24,657 bases of DNA from JAVBOO01 sp031550435 (lineage in GTDB: Bacteria > Bacillota > Clostridia > Lachnospirales > WRAX01), in NCBI GenBank assembly GCA_031550435.1, contig JAVBOO010000017.1:1-24657 (forward strand), read 5' to 3'. Positions 1 through 6,286 of the stretch are shown here, piece after piece; position 1 is the stretch's first letter; each line of letters begins with the position of its first letter. The position numbers were made by a program, and so were the translations under genes. Below the pieces are notes generated by a model, which was given only the letters and a program-made list of their open reading frames with translations, made no database searches and was not told where the DNA came from.

Positions 1-157
1 ATGGGTAAAAAATACAGTCTCAAGAAGAAACGGTTTGCCCTTAGTTGTGCCTTTCCCAAGTTTGTTTGCAGTTTGATGGCTCTTTAAAAAATAATCTCTT
101 TTGAGTTCGCTTGGTGTTAACTCTCATGCGTTTTACGTGAAAAAAGCAAATATCTGC
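1..157. other. Unassigned leftmost segment
   Basis: No gene could be supported here. Short open stretches exist in two plus frames (one from base 1 to a TAA at 85-87, another closing at a TGA at 73-75), but neither shows a recognisable motif or a ribosome binding site. Either could be the last codons of a gene that begins left of the window. The segment ends at the serS leader promoter. Confidence 0.3.
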
Positions 158-185
158 TTGAACTTTTTAAATATAGTGTTATAAT
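158..185 (+). promoter_or_regulatory. Promoter of the serS T-box leader
   Basis: A -35 box TTGAAC (158-163) and a perfect -10 box TATAAT (180-185) are separated by 16 bp. Transcription would start near 190-193, exactly where the basal helix of the T-box stem I begins. This agreement of promoter and leader supports both calls. The sites are visible in the sequence; their use is inferred. Confidence 0.7.
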
Positions 186-188
186 GTG

Positions 189-396
189 AAAAAGCCTATG
201 AAAGCCACGCCCAAAGGCGGTTCAGAAAAAAGGCGGTCGATGCGAGCCTTTCTAGCCAAAGGGAATTCCACTTTTAGTTAAGGCTCGGCTAATAACCGAA
301 GGGCAGCCCTTTACAGCGAACTAAAGAGGTCAAACCGCGTTTGACAATTTGGGTGGCACCGCGATAAACTCGTCCCATATAAGGGCGGGCTTTTTT
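189..396 (+). promoter_or_regulatory. T-box riboswitch, serine, upstream of serS
   Basis: The conserved T-box sequence GGGTGGCACCGCG lies at 351-363. It would pair with the 3' acceptor end of uncharged tRNA and form the antiterminator. Just upstream, 329-345 form a perfect 6-bp hairpin (GTCAAA / TTTGAC, loop CCGCG) in the usual place of stem III. AAAAG (190-194) can pair with CUUUU (271-275) as the base of stem I. The triplet UCC at 267-269 followed by the usual purine A270 sits in the specifier position; UCC is a serine codon, which matches the downstream gene. Uncharged tRNA-Ser would favour readthrough into serS. The upper part of stem I was not fully folded by eye. Confidence 0.9.
369..396 (+). 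terminator. T-box intrinsic terminator
   Basis: CTCGTCCC (369-376) pairs with GGGCGGG (383-389), with one bulged T at 373, and is followed by TTTTTT (391-396). It is mutually exclusive with the antiterminator formed with the T-box sequence. About 135 bp without a recognised signal separate it from the serS start. Confidence 0.8.
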
Positions 397-532
397 ATTG
401 TTTGCACGTTGTCTGCGCCTCTATATTGTTTTGTTATGTTTTATTGCCGAAGTAATATTATTATTGTTCGCCGGTCAAAACAGGATTTGACGGTGATTTG
501 TTTAAAAGCTGTGCTTGAGAAAGGAGAAAGAC

Positions 533-1807
533 ATGCTTGATATTAATTTATTCAGAAACAATCCGGACATCATTAGAGAAAATATCCGGAAAAAATTTCA
601 GGAAAACAAGCTCCCGCTGGTTGACGAGGTTATCGAAGCGGATAAAAAACTGAGGGAAGCGAAGACCGAGGCTGATAAACTGAGAAACAGGCGCAATGTC
701 GCCAGCAAAGAAATCGGCGCTCTGCTTTCCAAGGGAGAAAAGGAGAAGGCCGAAGAAGTTAAGGCCGAGGTAGGTAAAATCGCTGCACGCATGGAAGAAT
801 TAAAGATGATCGAGGACACTTTGCCCGAAAAGATCCGGACGATGATGCTTGTTATACCGAATATTATTTCCCCGACTGTGCCTATCGGGAAGGACGATAC
901 CGAAAACGTTGAAATAAAGCGCTTCGGCGAGCCCGTCGTTCCCGGTTTTGATGTTCCGTATCATGTTGACATCATGGAGGGCTTAAAGGGTATAGACTTG
1001 GACAGTGCAAGGAAAACAAGCGGTAACGGCTTCTATTACCTAAAAGGCTCTGTAGCCAGGCTTCATTCCGCGGTCATGTCATACGCGAGAGATTTCATGA
1101 TCGACAGAGGTTTCACATATTGTATCCCGCCGTACATGATACGTGAGAGCGTTGTGACGGGGGTTATGAGCTTTGCCGAAATGGAGAACATGATGTACAA
1201 GATAGAAGGCGAAGACCTGTACCTGATCGGAACAAGCGAACACTCCATGATAGGCAGCTTTATCGACAATATAGTCGAAAAGGCGGAGCTTCCGCAAGCA
1301 CTTACGAGCTATTCGCCCTGTTTCCGCAAGGAGGTCGGAGCGCACGGTATAGAGGAAAGGGGAGTTTACAGAATACACCAGTTCGAAAAGCAGGAAATGG
1401 TCGTCGTATGCGAACCTGAGGACAGCGACGCTTGGTTTGACAAGCTGTACATGCACACTGTCGACTTCTTCCGTTCGCTTGATATACCGGTTAGGCTTAT
1501 CGAATGCTGTTCCGGCGATTTGGCTGATTTGAAAGTAAAAAGCATCGACGTTGAAGCTTGGTCTCCGAGACAGAAAAAGTACTTTGAAGTCGGAAGCTGT
1601 TCGAACCTCGGAGACGCGCAGGCAAGAAGGCTCGGAATACGTATCAGGGGCGAGAAGGGCAACTATTTCGCGCATACGCTCAACAACACGGTTGTTGCTC
1701 CTCCGAGAATGCTTATAGCATATTTGGAGAACAATCTTTGTGAAGACGGTTCGGTTAAGATTCCGGCTCCGCTGAAACCGTATATGGGCGGGAAAGAAAC
1801 GCTGTAA
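533..1807 (+). CDS. serS: Seryl-tRNA synthetase (divergent type)
   Basis: Class II aminoacyl-tRNA synthetase charging tRNA-Ser, cytosolic, 424 aa, a normal length for SerRS. Residues 1-100 form the N-terminal tRNA-binding coiled coil; the catalytic core follows. The serine-recognition TxE motif is T234-S-E236 (GTSEH), motif 2 is the CFRKE segment around R265, followed by HQFEKQE. Motif 3 is unusual: it reads VVAPPR (R392) then MLIAYLENN, where common bacterial SerRS have a GxGxxR version. The GTSEHSMIG and GAHG elements resemble archaeal or alternative bacterial SerRS from memory. ATG 533 is chosen because AAGGAG (521-526) lies 6 bp upstream; an in-frame TTG at 515 overlaps that site. Expression is controlled by the serine T-box. 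Confidence 0.93.
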   Translation: MLDINLFRNNPDIIRENIRKKFQENKLPLVDEVIEADKKLREAKTEADKLRNRRNVASKEIGALLSKGEKEKAEEVKAEVGKIAARMEELKMIEDTLPEKIRTMMLVIPNIISPTVPIGKDDTENVEIKRFGEPVVPGFDVPYHVDIMEGLKGIDLDSARKTSGNGFYYLKGSVARLHSAVMSYARDFMIDRGFTYCIPPYMIRESVVTGVMSFAEMENMMYKIEGEDLYLIGTSEHSMIGSFIDNIVEKAELPQALTSYSPCFRKEVGAHGIEERGVYRIHQFEKQEMVVVCEPEDSDAWFDKLYMHTVDFFRSLDIPVRLIECCSGDLADLKVKSIDVEAWSPRQKKYFEVGSCSNLGDAQARRLGIRIRGEKGNYFAHTLNNTVVAPPRMLIAYLENNLCEDGSVKIPAPLKPYMGGKETL

Positions 1808-1832
1808 CATACTAAGGCAGGCGCTTTAAATT

Positions 1833-1862
1833 TTGCGATTTTCATTTTGGTTGCAATATAAG
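1833..1862 (+). promoter_or_regulatory. Candidate tsaD promoter
   Basis: TTGCGA (1833-1838) and TATAAG (1857-1862) are spaced by 18 bp in the 87-bp gap between serS and tsaD. The -10 matches consensus at 5 of 6 bases and the -35 at 4 of 6. No terminator is seen after serS, so tsaD may also be reached by readthrough. Confidence 0.4.
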
Positions 1863-1894
1863 GCGCTTACTCGGCAGGCAAAACGAGGTGTGTT

Positions 1895-2917
1895 TTGGAT
1901 AAAGACTTATTAATTTTGGGGATTGAAAGCTCATGTGACGAAACATCGGCTGCTGTTGTAATGAACGGGCGCACCGTGCTGTCTAACATTATTAATTCTC
2001 AGATTCTCATACACAAAAAATACGGCGGCGTGGTGCCGGAAATAGCATCAAGAAACCACACAGAACACATAGACAATGTTGTCAGAGAAGCTCTGACAGC
2101 GGCTGATGTAAGCATGGGCGATATAGATGCCGTTGCGGTTACCTACGGTCCGGGGCTGGTCGGCGCTTTGCTCGTGGGACTGTCGTTCGCGAAAGGGCTT
2201 GCGTATGCGGCTGAAAAACCGCTCATAGGCGTCAACCATATCGAAGGACACGTTTATGCAAATTATATTAACAGTGACCTTACCCCTCCGTTTATGTGTC
2301 TTGTAGTATCGGGAGGCCATACTCATTTGATGCGCGTCGATGATTACGGGGATTACACATTGCTTGGCAAGACCATGGACGATTCTGCGGGAGAAGCGTT
2401 TGATAAAGTCGCCAGGGCAATGGGGCTGACATATCCGGGTGGTGTACTCATAGACGCTTTGGCAAAGCAGGGTGATTCCGGCGCGATAGATTTCCCTAGG
2501 GCTATGATTTCGGATGGCTTCAACTTTAGCTTTAGCGGTTTGAAATCTGCGGTTTTGAACTATTTAAACAAAAAGCAGATGATGAACGAAGAAATCTCGA
2601 AAGAAAACGTTGCCGCATCTTTCCAGAAAGCTCTTGTAGATGTACTGGTGAAAAAATCCTTACAGGCGTGCAGAGAATACAATTACCGAAAACTGGTGCT
2701 TGCGGGCGGTGTTTCATGCAACTCGTTCCTGAGAAGCGAGATAAAGGCTGCGTGCACCCGCGAAGGGATCGGCTTATATGTGCCGGAGCCTGTTTTTTGC
2801 ACAGATAACGCGGCCATGATAGCAGCATGCGGATATTACGAGTATATCAAAGGCACGAGGCACGGTTTGGATTTAAATGCGTATCCTTCTCTTGCGATAC
2901 GGGCAAAGACAGATTAA
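1895..2917 (+). CDS. tsaD: tRNA N6-adenosine threonylcarbamoyltransferase TsaD
   Basis: Transfers the threonylcarbamoyl group from threonylcarbamoyl-AMP to A37 of ANN-decoding tRNAs (t6A), working with TsaB and TsaE in the cytosol. The 340-aa length is typical. Visible family motifs: N-terminal ESSCDETSAAVV, metal-binding HxxxH at H115 and H119 (NHIEGH), VSGGHTHL, DDSAGEAFDKVAR, LAGGVSCN and the C-terminal CTDNAAMIA. The start is TTG 1895 with GAGG at 1885-1888; no better in-frame ATG or GTG is available. tsaB and tsaE are not in the window. A strong terminator follows at 2930. Confidence 0.96.
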   Translation: MDKDLLILGIESSCDETSAAVVMNGRTVLSNIINSQILIHKKYGGVVPEIASRNHTEHIDNVVREALTAADVSMGDIDAVAVTYGPGLVGALLVGLSFAKGLAYAAEKPLIGVNHIEGHVYANYINSDLTPPFMCLVVSGGHTHLMRVDDYGDYTLLGKTMDDSAGEAFDKVARAMGLTYPGGVLIDALAKQGDSGAIDFPRAMISDGFNFSFSGLKSAVLNYLNKKQMMNEEISKENVAASFQKALVDVLVKKSLQACREYNYRKLVLAGGVSCNSFLRSEIKAACTREGIGLYVPEPVFCTDNAAMIAACGYYEYIKGTRHGLDLNAYPSLAIRAKTD

Positions 2918-2929
2918 CTTTAAACGAGA

Positions 2930-2975
2930 GGCTGTATCAAAACGATTTTCAAAAATCGTAGCGATACAGCCCTTT
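2930..2975 (+). terminator. Intrinsic terminator after tsaD
   Basis: GGCTGTATC (2930-2938) pairs with GATACAGCC (2963-2971). An inner stem ACGATTTT / AAAATCGT lies within 2942-2959, and CTTTT follows the outer arm. It closes the serS-tsaD transcript and may also shield against the convergent MATE transcript. Confidence 0.8.
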
Positions 2976-2998
2976 TGCTTTGTTACTGTAAGGCGCTC

Positions 2999-3058
2999 AT
3001 AAAGTTGAATCCGACAAAACGAGCAAGCTCGTTTTGTCAGTTTTCAACTTTATTTACT
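2999..3058. repeat. Dispersed palindromic repeat, copy 1
   Basis: A 60-bp palindromic unit. The outer arms AAAGTTGAA (3001-3009) and TTCAACTTT (3043-3051) and the inner arms GACAAAACGAGC (3013-3024) and GCTCGTTTTGTC (3027-3038) are both perfect. A near-identical unit is at 21740-21798. This copy contains the stop codon and last codons of the minus-strand MATE gene. No T-run follows on either strand, so it is not a standard intrinsic terminator, though it could act as an mRNA 3' end stabiliser. Confidence 0.75.
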
Positions 3059-4438
3059 ATCTTCAACACTCTTAATAAGCTTTGACCTCTTCCATTTTCC
3101 GCTTAAATAGAATATAATGCCCGACACAGTTCCTACGAGCGGAGCGATAGTCATAGCGATAAATACGCCGTTTACCCCATAGTCAAAAACTTTTGCCAAA
3201 AGGTACGAAATCGGAATTCTTGCTACAATAACCGTCAGAACTACATTGAGTAACGTAAATAGTGTATGTCCGCTTCCCGTAGCCAAACCGTTGAACTGGA
3301 ACATAAACGCAAAGATCAGATACGAATAGGCAACTATAGAAAGATATTTTGTACCGATTGCGATTGTTTCCGGCGCAGTCGGGTCGGACAAGTCTTTAAT
3401 AAACAGTTTGATTATATCAGCCGAGAATATGCGTATAACAATGAACACGATTATAGAAATTCCGAGCGACATGATAATTGACAATAACAGTGTGTGTCTG
3501 GCCCTCTCGGGTTTACCGGCTCCTATATTCTGCCCGACCATCGAAGAGACGGCAGATGAAATCGCAAGAGCCGGCATTATCGCAAAATTGTCGACCTTGC
3601 TGCCTATTCCGAATGCAGCCGAAGCCGGAACGCCGAACTCGTTTACTATAGAAGACAGGAACAAAAACGAAGCGCTCATTAAAGTCATCTGAACCGACGA
3701 CGGCGTTCCGAGTTTTATTATACGGGAAGCCATCCCTTTGTCGATTTTGAAGCTTTTCCATTTAAAGTCAAAAATAAAGTCGCTGCGTTTAAGCGTTATA
3801 ACGCACAGCAGGAAAGAAACAGTCTGAGCTATTACCGTAGCTATTGCCGCTCCGTTAACTCCCCATTCAAATATCGCTACAAAAATATAGTCCAAAATCG
3901 CATTTATAACAGCGGCGATAAGCACAAAATACAGAGGCCTTTTTGAGTCGCCGAGACCTCTCAAAACAGCACTTACCGCATTATACCCGAAAATAAAGAT
4001 TATGCCGCTCGAGCATATCTTAAGATAGCCCGAAGCTTGCCCGAACGCTTCTTCCGGCGTGTTTACAATGCTGAGTATCCGGTCGCTCATTGTCAGGCCG
4101 AACACGGTCATCACGGCAGCAATAATCAAAAATATCGTGAAAAGCGTACCAACGGCCTTTTTGGTTCCGTCCGAGTTATGCGCTCCCGTGAATTGCGCAA
4201 CGATTACATTTCCTCCGACGGAAAAACCTATTATCAGAGATGATATTATCATCATAACTTGGCCGCTGATATTAACAGCCGATATCCCCGTCGGTCCTAT
4301 ATACTTGCCGACTATAAACAGGTCGACAACCGAATACATTGCTTGCAGCAGGTTCGAAAGCAAGAATGGCAGCGCAAACGAGGCAAGCTGCTTAAAAACG
4401 TGTCCTTCAGTCAAATCTCTTCCGTATGTGTTCTTAAT
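3050..4438 (-). CDS. MATE family efflux transporter
   Basis: Polytopic membrane protein, probably a Na+- or H+-driven exporter of drugs or metabolites; substrate unknown. The sequence shows two homologous halves rich in hydrophobic helices, consistent with 12 TM segments. The first half has LPFLLSNLLQAMYSVVDLF and a GFSVGGNVIVAQFTGA stretch; the second has the matching SSAVSSMVGQNIGAGKPERA stretch. Both are typical of the MATE (NorM/DinF/MepA) superfamily. About 462 aa as given. The start is uncertain: the best Shine-Dalgarno, GAGGAG (4453-4448), has no ATG at proper spacing. A TTG (4447-4445) directly abuts it and an ATT (4438-4436) lies 9 nt away, giving MKNTYGRD. In-frame codons also extend upstream to 4594. 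The 3' end lies inside the palindromic repeat. Confidence 0.9.
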   Translation of the reverse strand: MKNTYGRDLTEGHVFKQLASFALPFLLSNLLQAMYSVVDLFIVGKYIGPTGISAVNISGQVMMIISSLIIGFSVGGNVIVAQFTGAHNSDGTKKAVGTLFTIFLIIAAVMTVFGLTMSDRILSIVNTPEEAFGQASGYLKICSSGIIFIFGYNAVSAVLRGLGDSKRPLYFVLIAAVINAILDYIFVAIFEWGVNGAAIATVIAQTVSFLLCVITLKRSDFIFDFKWKSFKIDKGMASRIIKLGTPSSVQMTLMSASFLFLSSIVNEFGVPASAAFGIGSKVDNFAIMPALAISSAVSSMVGQNIGAGKPERARHTLLLSIIMSLGISIIVFIVIRIFSADIIKLFIKDLSDPTAPETIAIGTKYLSIVAYSYLIFAFMFQFNGLATGSGHTLFTLLNVVLTVIVARIPISYLLAKVFDYGVNGVFIAMTIAPLVGTVSGIIFYLSGKWKRSKLIKSVEDSK

Positions 4439-4596
4439 TGTTTCCAACTCCTCAAAGATAATTAAGTGCTGATTTAACGAACGATTGCTCCGGCAAGGGA
4501 CAACCGCAAGCATTCCGCTCCGCACAAAGACATATAACGGCCGTTGCGGACGAGGTGCGCGGATTAAATCAGCCGTATTTCTGTCCAAAGTCAATT

Positions 4597-4633
4597 ACTC
4601 AAAAGAAACAAATAGCGAGGGCATCGCCCTCGC
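4597..4633 (-). terminator. Terminator of the small P-loop gene
   Basis: Perfect 8-bp arms GCGAGGGC (4615-4622) and GCCCTCGC (4626-4633) with a 3-nt loop. Read on the minus strand, the hairpin is followed by a T-rich tract, TATTTGTTTCTTTT (4614-4601). It sits downstream of the 4707-5120 gene and upstream of the MATE gene, so the two are probably separate transcripts. Confidence 0.65.
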
Positions 4634-4706
4634 GTACCTGTTAAAACCAACGAATTTCAATAGTTCAACTGTGAGCTAAACTACGAAAAACAGTCGAAGT
4701 TCTGTC

Positions 4707-5120
4707 CTAAATGACGTACTGCTTCAACGATTCGGGCAGTTCATCAGGAATACAGTTGTGTGAAATAATAAAATCGGCTTCTGCTTTGTTGCTCATCTCA
4801 TTAAGACGTTCAACAAGCTTTGCAACCTGCTCGTTATCGATAGTTTCGATTACATTGTGAAGCCCGTCTATATAAATCTCTCTTATATCAGCGTCCTGAG
4901 AAAGGATGCCGCAGATAAAACCGATAAACTCCTTGTAGTTTGCAAGCGGATAGTCGCGCGTTTCAACAAATCTGATATCGTAATGCAAATCATAAATGTG
5001 ACGCTTGTCGTCGTCAATAAATACAATGTGTCCGTCGGTTGTCTTAACGGAGTTGTTTGCCATTTCGATAAGCCTTCCCGTTTTGCCTGCGCCTTTTCTG
5101 CCTGTGATTAGTTTAACCAT
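4707..5120 (-). CDS. Small P-loop ATPase of unknown function
   Basis: Small cytosolic nucleotide-binding protein, 137 aa, name not recognised. Walker A is GRKGAGKT at residues 7-14, right at the N-terminus. A Walker B-like strand IYIDG is at residues 82-86 with D85, and a further strand DFIISHN at 116-122 could carry a sensor residue. There is no signal peptide or TM segment and no fused domain, so it looks like a minimal P-loop fold. ATG 5120 is chosen because GGAGGAG lies 6 nt upstream; a TTG at 5135 overlaps that site. It has its own promoter (extended -10) and terminator. The gene upstream on the same strand is a radical SAM protein, 139 bp away; a functional link is not shown. Confidence 0.75.
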   Translation of the reverse strand: MVKLITGRKGAGKTGRLIEMANNSVKTTDGHIVFIDDDKRHIYDLHYDIRFVETRDYPLANYKEFIGFICGILSQDADIREIYIDGLHNVIETIDNEQVAKLVERLNEMSNKAEADFIISHNCIPDELPESLKQYVI

Positions 5121-5171
5121 GATAATCTCCTCCAATACGATTCGATAAATGTGCCGTTCGGCTTTAAACTG

Positions 5172-5201
5172 ATTATACCACGTTTTACCGACATACTACA
5201 A
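5172..5201 (-). promoter_or_regulatory. Promoter of the small P-loop gene
   Basis: On the minus strand a perfect TATAAT (5177-5172) is preceded by TGG, giving an extended -10. A weak -35, TTGTAG (5201-5196), lies 18 bp upstream. Transcription would start about 45 nt before the ATG at 5120. Confidence 0.6.
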
Positions 5202-5259
5202 CATGTTTTGTTTTTATGGTTTTTTTCGCCGAAATGCACAAAGAAAACGCTTGGTTTTA

Positions 5260-6129
5260 TCATGAATTGCCGAACTTGTTCGCCGCGAAACCGCAGCTTC
5301 GGCAAAGCTTCTCCCCAACTATACGTTTTGAAAAGTTACTTTTGATAGTTTTTGCCCGTTCACCGCACAAGATGTCTGAAAGTTCGTCTCGGAATATATT
5401 TCCAAGCTTGATACAGCCTTTCGAATCCAAACAGCAGGGAACGACAGTTCCGTCTACAAGTACGGCGCAATCATGCGAAAGCCCGAGGCACCGCCCTATT
5501 GTAAAAAGCTCTTTTCCGCCCTCGTCCGGCCATATGAATCTTTTGTCAAAGCACAGCTCGACGTTTGGCAAAATACGTACATTTTTTCCGTTTTTTCGCG
5601 CGTTTTCCTCATCAATTTCAAATGTTTTGCCCGAAAACTTGCCGAGTAAGGATATTATCCTTGCGTTTTCGCCGTTTGCACTGCCGTCTCCGATATTCCA
5701 AAGCCGCAGATGATGGTAGACATCTTTTCTTGAACGCAAAACGAGTCCGCACAGCTCGTTTATAGTTTGCTCTGTCCTGTGTCCGTCATCGTATTGGCTG
5801 AGACTGTGAAGAGAATAATTAATTTGTTTTAAACAGGGCTTGTTTATTAAACTGTTTTCAATTATATTAATACGTGATGCGTTTGTCGTCAAAGAGACGT
5901 TTACGCCCTCAAAACCGCAAAAATCCAAGAAATCGGGAAGCTTCGGGTGAAGCGTCGGCTCGCCGAGCACATGAAGGTATATATGATTCGTTACCCTCTT
6001 AATTTTTATGACGGCGGTTCGAAAATTTTCTTCGCTCATGTATTCGGGCTTGCGTGAATTCTTTGAACAGAATTCGCAGTCAAGATTACAGATATTTGTT
6101 ATTTCCAGATAAACTTTCCTAAGTTTCAT
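5260..6129 (-). CDS. Radical SAM/SPASM domain protein
   Basis: Putative SAM-dependent radical enzyme, 289 aa, cytosolic. The [4Fe-4S] motif CxxxCxxC is C14, C18 and C21, close to the N-terminus as usual; the LGEP stretch (55-58) corresponds to the GGE-like SAM-binding strand. The C-terminal third has a SPASM-type cysteine set: C214, C221, C232, C233, C239, C255, C276 and C279, with DGTVVPCC as the typical turn. Such proteins modify peptides or proteins, or act in cofactor and heme pathways; the substrate here is unknown. No precursor peptide gene was recognised in the flanking gaps. Start ATG 6129 has GGAGG 4 nt upstream. It is divergent from the topoisomerase operon. Confidence 0.88.
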   Translation of the reverse strand: MKLRKVYLEITNICNLDCEFCSKNSRKPEYMSEENFRTAVIKIKRVTNHIYLHVLGEPTLHPKLPDFLDFCGFEGVNVSLTTNASRINIIENSLINKPCLKQINYSLHSLSQYDDGHRTEQTINELCGLVLRSRKDVYHHLRLWNIGDGSANGENARIISLLGKFSGKTFEIDEENARKNGKNVRILPNVELCFDKRFIWPDEGGKELFTIGRCLGLSHDCAVLVDGTVVPCCLDSKGCIKLGNIFRDELSDILCGERAKTIKSNFSKRIVGEKLCRSCGFAANKFGNS

Positions 6130-6286
6130 GGTGCCTCCGGCTCATTAATTTATGATATGGGATTTCGGCCGGCTTTTATCACGCGCTGAATATTCAAAGA
6201 GCGAGATACCTGACCCGAATAGCCTCATAAGTGATTTATGCGGTGTCTAATTTTTACGGTAATATTATAACATAGTCGGTGATTAA

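Noticed and set aside
1079..1810. Long minus-strand open frame opposite serS (243 codons).
   Set aside because: It is antisense to a well-conserved synthetase, has no ribosome binding site and its translation shows no motif; it is a shadow of serS codon usage.
6263..6271. AT-rich TATTATAAC before the ParE-like gene, also readable as an extended -10 (TGTTATAAT) on the minus strand.
   Set aside because: No -35 at suitable spacing on either strand, so neither direction could be assigned with confidence.
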